From Thiomicrorhabdus sp963677355 (GTDB taxonomy: Bacteria; Pseudomonadota; Gammaproteobacteria; Thiomicrospirales; Thiomicrospiraceae): a stretch of 64,000 bases of DNA. The notes beneath the pieces were generated by a model. It did not search any database. It was given only the letters and a program-made list of their open reading frames with translations, and was not told the origin of the DNA. Positions 45,585 through 55,653 of this stretch are shown here, in pieces. The stretch lies in the NCBI GenBank assembly GCA_963677355.2, contig CAXXXQ010000003.1:248001-312000 (forward strand), written 5' to 3'. Made by a program: the position numbers and the translations under genes. Every line of letters starts with the position of its first letter. Positions within the stretch are counted from its first letter, which is position 1.

Positions 45585-48500
45585 ATGTCCATGAAAAAAA
45601 GTATCGTTTCCATTTTAATTTTAATGAGCTTGCTGCTCAGCTATTCCGTACAAGCCGCTGTTTATAATGGAACAGAGAGTGATGATTCATTAAGTGGAAC
45701 TTCCTCAAGTGATTATTTTGACGGTGGTTTGGGCAATGATACTTTGAATGGTAGTGCTGGAAGTGATGATTACCACTTCACGCGAGGAGATGGCAATGAT
45801 GTCATTATTGATTACGATTCATCAACCAATAAAGACCAAATATTTCTGCATGGAATAGATTCATCAGAAGTTAGCTTTACCACAGATACTACCAAACAAG
45901 TCACAATCCATTTAGGAGAAGGCGAATCCATCAAAATTCCAGACTGGTTTAGATCCAGTTGGTATTACCAGATAGAAGAATTAGTTTTTGACGACGGTAC
46001 AGTTATCACCCGAGATACAATCAATGCCAAAGTAGTAACCGTTGATGCAGCAGCTGATAATATCTGGAATGGCTTTAGAACCAATGATACCTATGAGTTT
46101 AGCTTAGGAGATGGTTATGCAGAGATTAACGACTACAACTCATCAACTAACTCAGATAAATTATATTTACATGGAGTGACTTCTGAAGAAATCAGCTTTA
46201 CCACAGATACAACCTATCAACTTACTATCCATTTAAGTCCAAACGATCGAGTTAAAATCAATAATTGGTATAGAAGTAGTTGGTATTACCAAATTGAGCA
46301 AGTCATTTTTGATGATGGCACGATAATCACCAATGGAACCATAAGTGCTAATGCGTTTCACATGGGTACAGATGCTCATGACACCATAACAGCCAGTTCT
46401 CGTGCAGATAATATTCAAGGAAATAAAGGTGATGACACGCTTTACGGTGGAGCTGGAAGTGATGACTACCACTTCACCCGAGGCGATGGCAATGATGTCA
46501 TTATTGATTACGATTCATCAACCAATAAAGACCAAATATTTCTGCATGGAATAGATTCATCAGAAGTTAGCTTTACCACAGATACTACCAAACAAGTCAC
46601 AATCCATTTAGGAGAAGGCGAATCTATTAAAGTCACTGACTGGTTTAGATCAAGTTGGTATTACCAGATAGAAGAATTAGTTTTTGATGACGGTACAGTT
46701 ATCACCCGAGATACAATCAATGCCAAAGTAGTAACCGTTGATGCAGCAGCTGATAATATCTGGAATGGCTTTAGAACCAATGATACCTATGAGTTTAGCT
46801 TAGGAGATGGTTATGCAGAGATTAACGACTACAACTCATCAACTAACTCAGATAAATTATATTTACATGGAGTGACTTCTGAAGAAATCAGCTTTACCAC
46901 AGATACAACCTATCAACTTACTATCCATTTAAGTCCAAACGATCGAGTTAAAATCAATAATTGGTATAGAAGTAGTTGGTATTACCAAATTGAGCAAGTC
47001 ATTTTTGATGATGGCACGATAATCACCAATGGAACCATAAGTGCTAATGCGTTTCACATGGGTACAGGTGCTCATGACACCATAACAGCCAGTTCTCGTG
47101 CAGATAATATTCAAGGAAATAAAGGTGATGACACGCTTTACGGTGGTTATGGTAGCGATAATTATCACTTCACTCGAGGTGATGGTAACGACATCATTTA
47201 TGATTATGACTATGTTTACGGCGACATAGATCAATTATTTTTGCATGGAATAGAGCCATCCGAGGTTTCCTACACAGCGGTTCAAGGAACTAATGACATA
47301 ATCATTAACTTGGGTGAAGGTGATTCCGTAAAAATCAATCAATGGTACAGAAACTACAATGGCTATAGCTATCAGATTGAGGAACTTGTATTTGATGATG
47401 GTACTGTCATCAAAGCTGGAACTGTATCAGCAGAAGCTTTCTACCTTGGAACCGAAGAGAATGATTCAATCACAGCCAGTTCACGTGCAGATAACATTCA
47501 AGGTAATAAAGGTGATGACACGCTTAACGGTGGTTATGGTAGCGATAATTATCACTTCACTCGAGGTGATGGTAACGACATCATTTATGATTATGACTAT
47601 GTTTACGGCGACATAGATCAATTATTTTTGCATGGAATAGAGCCATCCGAGGTTTCCTACACAGCGGTTCAAGGAACTAATGACATAATCATTAACTTGG
47701 GTGAAGGTGATTCCGTAAAAATCAATCAATGGTACAGAAACTACAATGGCTATAGCTATCAGATTGAGGAACTTGTATTTGATGATGGTACTGTCATCAA
47801 AGCTGGAACTGTATCAGCAGAAGCTTTCTACCTTGGAACCGAAGAGAATGATTCAATCACAGCCAGTTCACGTGCAGATAACATTCAAGGTAATAAAGGT
47901 GATGACACGCTTAACGGTGGTTATGGTAGCGATAATTATCACTTCACTCGAGGTGATGGTAACGACATCATTTATGATTATGACTATGTTTACGGCGACA
48001 TAGATCAATTATTTTTGCATGGAATAGAGCCATCTGAGGTTTCCTACACAGCGGTTCAAGGAACTAATGACATAATCATTAACTTGGGTGAAGGTGATTC
48101 CGTAAAAATCAATCAATGGTACAGAAACTACAATGGCTATAGCTATCAGATTGAGGAACTTGTATTTGATGATGGTACTGTCATCAAAGCTGGAACTGTA
48201 TCAGCAGAAGCCTTCTACCTTGGAACCGAAGAGAATGATTCAATCACAGCCAGTTCACGTGCAGATAACATTCAAGGTAATAAAGGTGATGACACGCTTA
48301 ACGGTGGTTATGGTAGCGATAATTATCACTTCACTCGAGGTGATGGTAACGACATCATTTATGATTATGACTATGTTTACGGCGACATAGATCAATTATT
48401 TTTGCATGGAATAGAGCCATCCGAGGTTTCCTACACAGCGGTTCAAGGAACTAATGACATAATCATTAACTTGGGTGAAGGTGATTCCGTAAAAATCAAT

Positions 48501-51500
48501 CAATGGTACAGAAACTACAATGGCTATAGCTACCAAATTGAAGAATTGGTTTTTGATGACGGTACAGTCGTTAAAAATACAACCATCAAAAACAATGTGA
48601 CTGACGAACCACTAATTTATACTCCAAAACCAAATTTAAAAACATTGATAAACACTAACCAGCAGATAGCGGTCGCTGGCGGCAAGTTTAATTTTAGTGT
48701 GGAAGTCTCAAACTACGGGCTGATTGATGCAGGTGATGTTGCAGTTTTAGCTTCATTACCAAGTGAACTCTCAATAGAAAACTGGAGTTGTAATGCAATT
48801 AATGGGGCAGTTTATTCTTCAGCTGGCCCTGTACCTTTGAGCGGAACCTTTATTCTTCCAAAGAACAGCAGCATTGTTTGTAATATTGCAGCCAATGTCG
48901 ATGCTAGTGCAATCGGCAATGTTTCAATAGAGGTATCAGCAAGTTTGTCGCAAGGGTCTGAAGACACAAACATCACTGATAATACTGCGATAAAAACTAT
49001 TCAAATTGTTTCCAATGATCGAGATGTATCGGTAAGTCTTGAGGCCTCTAAAGATGAGCTTTATCTAGGTCAAGTCTTGAAGTACAACATAATCACTTCT
49101 GTAACCGGCGAACCTTTAAAAACAACAACAACGGTTGTTAATGGTGAGCCAGTCTTAACGACTGAAAATGATGCTACTTATTTCGTTCAAACGAAACTTC
49201 ATTTTCCATCATCAGTTCTCGCTTTAGAAGGCTTATTGGAATCAAGCCGTGGTTGTTATGTTACAGACAATACCATTACCTGTTCGCATACAAGAAAGCT
49301 TAGCGATCTAAATGATAAAGAGCAGCACCTGTATATAAGAGCTGATGAAGAGGGTGTATTTGATGTGACGGCAGAAGTTGTTAGCTTTGAGCTGGATTTC
49401 GATAAGCAAAATAATACTGCGAGCCACCAATTAACTGTTAAACCTCATGCTGACATTGCTGTTGACTTGAATAGTGATATTGAAATTATTGCTTCAGGTA
49501 AACAAATCCAGTTTGAATTGATTGTTAAAAATAATGGACCAAGTAATGTTACTGGTCTAAATATTCAAGCTCAATTACCTCAAGCCTTAACTGCAGTTAG
49601 TTGGTCATGCCAGGCTTTTGACGGAGCTAATTGCCAACCAACAGGCTCTGATTCTCTTAATCAAATTGTGGACTTGCCTAAGCAAGCGCAGGTGAAATAC
49701 CTTGTTACTGCAGTAATCGATAAAGATTATAACGGCAATCTGGAAATATCAGCGCAAGCAACCTTGCCAGAAGATTTGGCTGATCTTGATGAATCAAATA
49801 ACGGTCGTTCTTTGTCTATATGGGCTTTATCCAGTGATCGTGATGTTCTTGTTGACCTTGAAACTGGCAAAGATACTGGTTATTTAAAGCAAAAATTGAC
49901 CTATACATTGACGAATGCGGTTTTGGGAGCGCCGCTTTTATCTGGTGAAGAAGATAAAGAATATACCCTTACGTCAAAACTCACTCTGCCAAATGCAACA
50001 GACCCTGTAAACGTACCAACTGAGTGTAAAAAGCTTTCTAATGTCATTTCTTGTTCAGAAACACGGTTATTGAGTGAATCATCTGAAACAACTTATCAGA
50101 TAGATGTTTGGCCAAACCAAACAGGTGAATTTACAGTTACTGCTGAGGTTTCAGCCCCTGAACTTTATGGTGAAAATACTGAAAACAATACAGTTACTCG
50201 TACAGTCGAAATCAAACCTCATGCAGATTTGGCCTTCCAGCTGTTTGTTGGTGGTGATTACTGGTGGGATAACGGTGTTAGAAAAGTTGCTCCCGGCACA
50301 GATATTCAATATGAAATGACAGTCGCAAACAATGGGCCAAGTGATGTAATTGGTGCAAGAGTGCAAAGCTTACTGCCAGATGTATTCATTACTGCAGATT
50401 GGAAGTGCACTGCTACCTATGCTGCAACGTGTGCTGCAAGTGGAAGTTTTGCTATTGATGATTTAGTCGATATCCCAGTCAATGCTTCACTTACTTATAC
50501 TATTAATGCAACCTTAGCAGAAAATTTTGTTGGCGGTTTTGAAATTGTTTCTCAAGCCGTCATGCCGGATGGGCTTGTTGATTTAAATGAAACTAATCAT
50601 TTACTTTCAGATCCAATTATGGTGATGGCTGAGCCAACCATTAACACTGTTTATTATAGTGGTAATGAAGCAGTAACACCTTTCACAATGAGTGAGGCGG
50701 GAGTTTTTACAGTAGATACTTCTAATGTAGTTCGCGTTGTGTTTGAAGTGGATGGTCAGATTCAAAAAACAGATGCTTATGCTGCTGACGGATTTACTTT
50801 GCCAATAAATTACAGCACGCTAACTTCTGGTTTGCACACGTTGTTAATTAAAGCCTATGATACATTTGACAACCTTGTTGAAGATTCTGTTGAAGTGCAG
50901 GTAGCGATTATTCCGCCTGCGCCAAACATTATCTCGCCTAAAAATGGCCTTACAACTAATGAAGCTAACTTAAGCCTTACTGGTAAAACCATACCTTTAG
51001 CAGCAGTAACCGTTACTCAAAATGGTCAATCATTAGCCTCTGTTGAGTCTAATGCTAATGGTGATTTTAGTGTTCCCATTGTTTTAGCCGAAGGTCAAAA
51101 TAACTTATCGGTTCAAGTAACAAAAGATAGTTTAAGTAGTCCGCCAAGTAGCACCGTTTCTGTAAACCTTAACACCACTTTACCTGATGCTCCAATTGTA
51201 GGATTGACTGAAAATAATGGTGAGGTCCTTTTAAGCTGGGCTAAAGTCGAAGCAACGCCAAAAGTCGTTAGCTATCGTGTTTATCATGCTAACGCGCCAT
51301 TCACTGACTTTACACAAGCCTCTTTACTGGCTTCCAATGTAACAGGTAATCAATATATCGATCTACCTAGTGATGGTGGTCATTATTACCGTGTTGCGGC
51401 AGTGAATGAATTGGGTGGAGCTAGCAACCTGTCTAATCAGGTGGCAGCTTTAGTTGATACAACATCACCCAAAATTATTTCGATCAGTTATGAACCGCAA

Positions 51501-54500
51501 GGTAAATTTAATGAAATGGCTTTTGGTGTTGGTCAAGTTAAATTGACTCTAACCTTAAGTGAAGCACTTTCAGCAGAACCGTTTTTCTCTTTGGTTCCCC
51601 ATCTAGGTGCACCATTGGTGGTTTCACTTTCTAGAGTTTCTGAAACTGAATATGTGGGTACTTTTGAAATTACAGCAAGTACACCTTCAGGCACCGCTTA
51701 TGCGACTTTCTCGGGTAGAGACCTAGCAGATAACAGAGGAACAGAAATAGTCAGTGGGCAGTCATTTGAGATAGATACGATAGGTCCTAAAATAACCCAT
51801 ATTGCAGTTTCACCTTCAGAGCCCATTAAAAACAGTACGGAAACGCCAACTGAAATAACAGCTGTTCTTAATTTTGATGAATCTGTTGCTGTTGGCACTC
51901 TACCGAAGGTTTGGTATCAATTGTCAGGTGAAGGCCGCGTCCCTCAAGAAGTCACAGTTGAATACTCGGAAGGTGATCAGTACTTAGCTCGGTTCACTCT
52001 TCCAACTGATGCTGGCCTGGAACGTTATGAATTACTTAGCTTTTCTCATTCGTCTGTTGATAACCTAGAGAACTCAGGCGTTCAAGTCTTAGGCCCAAAT
52101 AGCTTCCAAGTATATCAAGGTGAGTTACCTCCGTTTTCTTCACCGCAAGGTTTGCAAGCGATTTCTCTAGCAGGCGGTAAGATTGCTTTGAGTTGGGAAC
52201 CTGTCGAAGAAGCCGATGGTTACCGTCTATATCGTAAAGTACCAGGTGCGGTTGAATATGAGCAACTTACTGAAACTACGCTAATGAGTTTTGAAGATGA
52301 GACAACTGTGGACGGTACCTATGAATATGCTGTTGCATCACTTCGTAAAGCAAATGGTCAGGTTTCTGAAAGTGCGATGAGTAATCCTGTTACCGTTCAA
52401 GCGGATTCAGTAGCACCAACGCCACCAAGCAACTTACAGTTATCATTAATTAGCAGAGGCATTCAGGCATCATGGACAGCTCCAAGTTCAGAACCGCTCA
52501 CTTATCGAATTTATCAATCAACAGGAACGGTTCTTGAAGATATTTCTGGCTTGGAAGCAATTGCCAAAGATATTTCGTCAACTAACTTTATTGATAACCA
52601 GCCTTCACAAGAAGAGCATGTCTATGTGGTTACTGCGGTTGATAGTAGTGGCAACGAATCGCTTCCAAGCGAATCTGCATACCTCAATTTTGGACTATTA
52701 CCGGTCAAAGAGTTTAGTGTTGTTTTAGCTGATAATTCACTGCCAGTTCTTGGCTGGTCTCATGCCGCTGAAAGTGCGGTGTCATCTTATGAACTTGACG
52801 TTGATGGCACTGTTTTTAAAGATTTAGTTAATACACAGTTTACTGATACAGCATTTACCAATAATGAACGTCGTTATCAAATTAAAGCTATAGATAATAA
52901 TGCAGAGCAGAGCTTATCCAGAGAGCTAATCTTACCTAAGCTGAATATTCAACTGCTCAATGAAAAACTTTCCATTGGGGCAATCAATAAACTTCAATAT
53001 CAAATTCAAAACCAGGGTTCTCAGCCGTTAAGAAACTTCTCTATTGAAGCCAGTATTAGTGGTTATAAGCAGCAATCAAAAGTGTTACCTGTGCTCTTGC
53101 CGGGTGAGCAAGTGAGCTTAGCTTTAATTGTTGGTGGGCACGCTGAATTAGCTGGTTTAAACCAAGTGTCAACGGTTCTAAAAAGCGCCCCTGAAAAAGG
53201 CTTAAATATTGAACTGCATAAAGAATATGAAATTATTGGAGAACAACAAGGGCTAGAGCTAACTCTTAATACCAAAGAATTTACTAAAGGTGGTAACGGC
53301 TTTGTTCAATTACGTATGGTGAACACTTCTGATGAAGAATTTGATTTACGTTTAGCAAGCCAACAGAGGCCATCGCCTGATATTCAACTCAAACTAAAAG
53401 ATCTAGAAGGTAATTTAATTAGTCTTGAGAATTTTGCTCAATATACGGGACAAGGCCTCGAGGTTGTTGCCAATCAGCAAACCATAACAACCATAAAACC
53501 GGGGCAAGAATTCATATCTAACTGGGTGCCAATTCAAGTACCAAGTGATGCGCCTGATGAAATCAATGTTGAACTCAATGTATCTCACCTACATTACCAT
53601 TTAGGTGGGTCGGACTCTGTCACTATTGCCGTTGACCTTCAGGCAAAACAACCTGCCTATTTGATTCAAACAGCATACTTCGGTGAAATTACAGATGTAA
53701 CACCTCAATCAAGAATTACCCATGGCCCAGTGGTAATTAAAGGTCAGGCTGTTAATAGAACGACTCAACAGGCACAAGCGGTCGCACCATTAAAATTAAT
53801 CATTGAAAACAATGGTTTTGAACGAGTAAGAGAGCTGCAAACAGATGTTAACGGTGCTTTTGCTTATACCTTTGAACCCTTACAAGGTGAAACAGGGCAG
53901 TACTCGGTATCAGTGATTCACCCGCAAGTTAATGAGAGACCTAAGCAGGCTAGTTTCACTATTGGCGGTCTGTTTATTTACGAGCAAGGATTTAATGTTG
54001 ATTTGATTGAAGATCAAACTAAATCCTTAGCTGCAAAACTCAATGTTGCGGAAGGCACTCAAGCGACTAATGTTCGTTTAGAGTATATTGCCGAGGATCA
54101 ACCAAATGGACAGTTACCAACAGGTGTATCCATCTCTCTGCCTGAGGCAATTGCAGTTAATGGGGCTACCTCAATTGCATTGAATATTAATTTGCAAGTT
54201 TCAGATGTTGCCGCCGATGAAGGCTCGTTGGTGTTGGCTTTAAGATCCGAAGAAACTGGTTTACAAACCCTAGATCGCCTAATTATTAACTATCGTAAGT
54301 TATCTTCGGTTCTGACACCTTACATTCAAGTGACCCCTGCTATTCTTAAAACAGGAGTTAAACAGGATTCACAAGTTACCGAGACAATCACCTTATCTAA
54401 TAGCGGTACAAAAACCTTAGAGAAGGTCTCTCTTTCTTTACGTGACCAGTTTGCCAATGTAGCCCCTCAATGGTTGGTGTTAAACAGCCCGGCAGAAATT

Positions 54501-55640
54501 GAATCTTTATCAATAGGCGAAAATTTAGATATTACTTTGTCAGCTTTCCCTAATGAAACGATCAAAGATGGAATCTATGACTTTAAATTGCGTATTACCA
54601 GTGCTAACTACCCAACCACGGAAGTGCCAATTTCCGTTGCCGTTAGTCAAAGTGGTGCGGGTAATGTGATCTTCAAAGTCTCGGATATCTACACTGGTTT
54701 GTGGAGTGAAGAACAGCAAGAAGTGATTCAAGGCCTTCAGGGTGCAAGTGTCAAATTACTTCACAATACGCTCGGTACCATTCAGGCTGCCTTAACCACA
54801 GATAAACTCGGTGAAGCCTATTTCAAGGACTTAACTCCGGGTACCTATACCTATCGAGTCAGCGCCACTAAACACCAAGACTTGTCAGGGCAAATCACGG
54901 TTAAGGCCGGTATGACCGATACTATCCCAGTTTTCCTACAGAACCAACTGGTTTCTGTGGAATGGTCGGTTAATGAAATTACCCTGCTTGATAAATACGA
55001 AATCGTCATTGATGCCACTTTTGAAACCGATGTTCCGGCAGCGGTGATTGTCGTGGATCCGGCCAGTATCGAAATGCCAATTGATATGAAGCCCGGAGAT
55101 ATCTTCACTGGTGAACTCCGCATAACCAACCAAGGACTTATCAGTGCATTTGATTTAGAGGTTCAATTACCAGCGGATAATCAATTTATTCGTTATGAAC
55201 TAATAGGCGGTCTGCCTGAGACTCTGGGAGCTAAAGAAACTATATTTGTGCCTTTTAAAGCAATTATGCTTCAGTCGATTGACCCTGATGGAACAGATAC
55301 TGGAGCAGGATCAAATACTTGTTATGCAGGCGGTTATTTTGAATGTGGATATGTAGAAGGAAAGTCCATATGCATTAATGGCGCCATTGTCGATACAGGG
55401 ATGCCTTTCTGTAATTATATTCCTCGTAGGATCACTCAATGCCCAAGTGGTTTTTCAGCTTCTGGATCAGGAGGGTTTGACGATATTTCTAGTGGCGGTG
55501 GTTATTCTGGTTCCGGGAAAAATATAGTGATTAATCAGCAGCCAGCTCCACCAGGTTCTGCACCAGATGAACAAGATGACCCAGAAAATTCAGATATTCC
55601 CGAAATAAGCCCTTGTAGTGGCGTTAATGACTGTTTTTAG
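45585..55640 (+). CDS. Giant Sec-exported repeat protein: RTX/HCBP-type modules, DUF11/CARDB, Ig-like and fibronectin type III domains
   Basis: 3351 residues. A signal peptide (SIVSILILMSLLLSYSVQA) precedes residues 25-1000, which hold eight calcium-binding-type modules. Each has RTX-like GGxGxD nonapeptides (GGLGNDTLNG, GGYGSDNYHF), GDGND turns and an HCBP-related tail (QIEELVFDDGTV). Next come three DUF11/CARDB-like domains (about 1012-1150, 1285-1415, 1542-1680) alternating with a DRDV-type module. Ig-like and FN3 domains cover about 1690-2450, followed by CARDB-like and carboxypeptidase-regulatory-like modules to about 3230. The tail is Gly/Ser/Pro-rich with six or more cysteines. Its role is probably extracellular scaffold or adhesin. 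It starts 30 bp after the transglutaminase gene. RTX repeats with Sec export are odd. Confidence 0.85.
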   Translation: MSMKKSIVSILILMSLLLSYSVQAAVYNGTESDDSLSGTSSSDYFDGGLGNDTLNGSAGSDDYHFTRGDGNDVIIDYDSSTNKDQIFLHGIDSSEVSFTTDTTKQVTIHLGEGESIKIPDWFRSSWYYQIEELVFDDGTVITRDTINAKVVTVDAAADNIWNGFRTNDTYEFSLGDGYAEINDYNSSTNSDKLYLHGVTSEEISFTTDTTYQLTIHLSPNDRVKINNWYRSSWYYQIEQVIFDDGTIITNGTISANAFHMGTDAHDTITASSRADNIQGNKGDDTLYGGAGSDDYHFTRGDGNDVIIDYDSSTNKDQIFLHGIDSSEVSFTTDTTKQVTIHLGEGESIKVTDWFRSSWYYQIEELVFDDGTVITRDTINAKVVTVDAAADNIWNGFRTNDTYEFSLGDGYAEINDYNSSTNSDKLYLHGVTSEEISFTTDTTYQLTIHLSPNDRVKINNWYRSSWYYQIEQVIFDDGTIITNGTISANAFHMGTGAHDTITASSRADNIQGNKGDDTLYGGYGSDNYHFTRGDGNDIIYDYDYVYGDIDQLFLHGIEPSEVSYTAVQGTNDIIINLGEGDSVKINQWYRNYNGYSYQIEELVFDDGTVIKAGTVSAEAFYLGTEENDSITASSRADNIQGNKGDDTLNGGYGSDNYHFTRGDGNDIIYDYDYVYGDIDQLFLHGIEPSEVSYTAVQGTNDIIINLGEGDSVKINQWYRNYNGYSYQIEELVFDDGTVIKAGTVSAEAFYLGTEENDSITASSRADNIQGNKGDDTLNGGYGSDNYHFTRGDGNDIIYDYDYVYGDIDQLFLHGIEPSEVSYTAVQGTNDIIINLGEGDSVKINQWYRNYNGYSYQIEELVFDDGTVIKAGTVSAEAFYLGTEENDSITASSRADNIQGNKGDDTLNGGYGSDNYHFTRGDGNDIIYDYDYVYGDIDQLFLHGIEPSEVSYTAVQGTNDIIINLGEGDSVKINQWYRNYNGYSYQIEELVFDDGTVVKNTTIKNNVTDEPLIYTPKPNLKTLINTNQQIAVAGGKFNFSVEVSNYGLIDAGDVAVLASLPSELSIENWSCNAINGAVYSSAGPVPLSGTFILPKNSSIVCNIAANVDASAIGNVSIEVSASLSQGSEDTNITDNTAIKTIQIVSNDRDVSVSLEASKDELYLGQVLKYNIITSVTGEPLKTTTTVVNGEPVLTTENDATYFVQTKLHFPSSVLALEGLLESSRGCYVTDNTITCSHTRKLSDLNDKEQHLYIRADEEGVFDVTAEVVSFELDFDKQNNTASHQLTVKPHADIAVDLNSDIEIIASGKQIQFELIVKNNGPSNVTGLNIQAQLPQALTAVSWSCQAFDGANCQPTGSDSLNQIVDLPKQAQVKYLVTAVIDKDYNGNLEISAQATLPEDLADLDESNNGRSLSIWALSSDRDVLVDLETGKDTGYLKQKLTYTLTNAVLGAPLLSGEEDKEYTLTSKLTLPNATDPVNVPTECKKLSNVISCSETRLLSESSETTYQIDVWPNQTGEFTVTAEVSAPELYGENTENNTVTRTVEIKPHADLAFQLFVGGDYWWDNGVRKVAPGTDIQYEMTVANNGPSDVIGARVQSLLPDVFITADWKCTATYAATCAASGSFAIDDLVDIPVNASLTYTINATLAENFVGGFEIVSQAVMPDGLVDLNETNHLLSDPIMVMAEPTINTVYYSGNEAVTPFTMSEAGVFTVDTSNVVRVVFEVDGQIQKTDAYAADGFTLPINYSTLTSGLHTLLIKAYDTFDNLVEDSVEVQVAIIPPAPNIISPKNGLTTNEANLSLTGKTIPLAAVTVTQNGQSLASVESNANGDFSVPIVLAEGQNNLSVQVTKDSLSSPPSSTVSVNLNTTLPDAPIVGLTENNGEVLLSWAKVEATPKVVSYRVYHANAPFTDFTQASLLASNVTGNQYIDLPSDGGHYYRVAAVNELGGASNLSNQVAALVDTTSPKIISISYEPQGKFNEMAFGVGQVKLTLTLSEALSAEPFFSLVPHLGAPLVVSLSRVSETEYVGTFEITASTPSGTAYATFSGRDLADNRGTEIVSGQSFEIDTIGPKITHIAVSPSEPIKNSTETPTEITAVLNFDESVAVGTLPKVWYQLSGEGRVPQEVTVEYSEGDQYLARFTLPTDAGLERYELLSFSHSSVDNLENSGVQVLGPNSFQVYQGELPPFSSPQGLQAISLAGGKIALSWEPVEEADGYRLYRKVPGAVEYEQLTETTLMSFEDETTVDGTYEYAVASLRKANGQVSESAMSNPVTVQADSVAPTPPSNLQLSLISRGIQASWTAPSSEPLTYRIYQSTGTVLEDISGLEAIAKDISSTNFIDNQPSQEEHVYVVTAVDSSGNESLPSESAYLNFGLLPVKEFSVVLADNSLPVLGWSHAAESAVSSYELDVDGTVFKDLVNTQFTDTAFTNNERRYQIKAIDNNAEQSLSRELILPKLNIQLLNEKLSIGAINKLQYQIQNQGSQPLRNFSIEASISGYKQQSKVLPVLLPGEQVSLALIVGGHAELAGLNQVSTVLKSAPEKGLNIELHKEYEIIGEQQGLELTLNTKEFTKGGNGFVQLRMVNTSDEEFDLRLASQQRPSPDIQLKLKDLEGNLISLENFAQYTGQGLEVVANQQTITTIKPGQEFISNWVPIQVPSDAPDEINVELNVSHLHYHLGGSDSVTIAVDLQAKQPAYLIQTAYFGEITDVTPQSRITHGPVVIKGQAVNRTTQQAQAVAPLKLIIENNGFERVRELQTDVNGAFAYTFEPLQGETGQYSVSVIHPQVNERPKQASFTIGGLFIYEQGFNVDLIEDQTKSLAAKLNVAEGTQATNVRLEYIAEDQPNGQLPTGVSISLPEAIAVNGATSIALNINLQVSDVAADEGSLVLALRSEETGLQTLDRLIINYRKLSSVLTPYIQVTPAILKTGVKQDSQVTETITLSNSGTKTLEKVSLSLRDQFANVAPQWLVLNSPAEIESLSIGENLDITLSAFPNETIKDGIYDFKLRITSANYPTTEVPISVAVSQSGAGNVIFKVSDIYTGLWSEEQQEVIQGLQGASVKLLHNTLGTIQAALTTDKLGEAYFKDLTPGTYTYRVSATKHQDLSGQITVKAGMTDTIPVFLQNQLVSVEWSVNEITLLDKYEIVIDATFETDVPAAVIVVDPASIEMPIDMKPGDIFTGELRITNQGLISAFDLEVQLPADNQFIRYELIGGLPETLGAKETIFVPFKAIMLQSIDPDGTDTGAGSNTCYAGGYFECGYVEGKSICINGAIVDTGMPFCNYIPRRITQCPSGFSASGSGGFDDISSGGGYSGSGKNIVINQQPAPPGSAPDEQDDPENSDIPEISPCSGVNDCF
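45756..47140 (+). repeat. 696-bp in-frame tandem repeat, two copies
   Basis: Copy 1 is 45756-46451 and copy 2 begins at 46452. The period of 696 bp (232 codons) is confirmed at several anchor points. Each copy encodes two different HCBP-type modules. The copies are almost identical at DNA level, with a few scattered changes. Confidence 0.9.
47141..48571 (+). repeat. 387-bp in-frame tandem repeat, about 3.7 copies
   Basis: Copies begin at 47141, 47528, 47915 and 48302; the last is partial. Each encodes one 129-residue module. By eye, copies 1 and 2 are identical; copy 3 shows two silent changes (near 48034 and 48211). The final copy diverges from about 48531. Confidence 0.93.
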
Positions 55641-55653
55641 TTAAGGAAAAGTT

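Noticed and set aside
46233..47234. Minus-strand open frames inside the giant repeat gene
   Set aside because: They recur with the DNA repeat period and are by-products of the repeated plus-strand coding sequence.
47359..48390. Three identical 85-codon plus-strand frames at 387-bp intervals
   Set aside because: They are out-of-frame shadows of the tandem repeat inside the 3351-residue gene.
45756..48571. Regular repeats as a possible CRISPR array
   Set aside because: Units are 387 and 696 bp, in frame and continuous, with no short repeat-spacer pattern and no cas genes.
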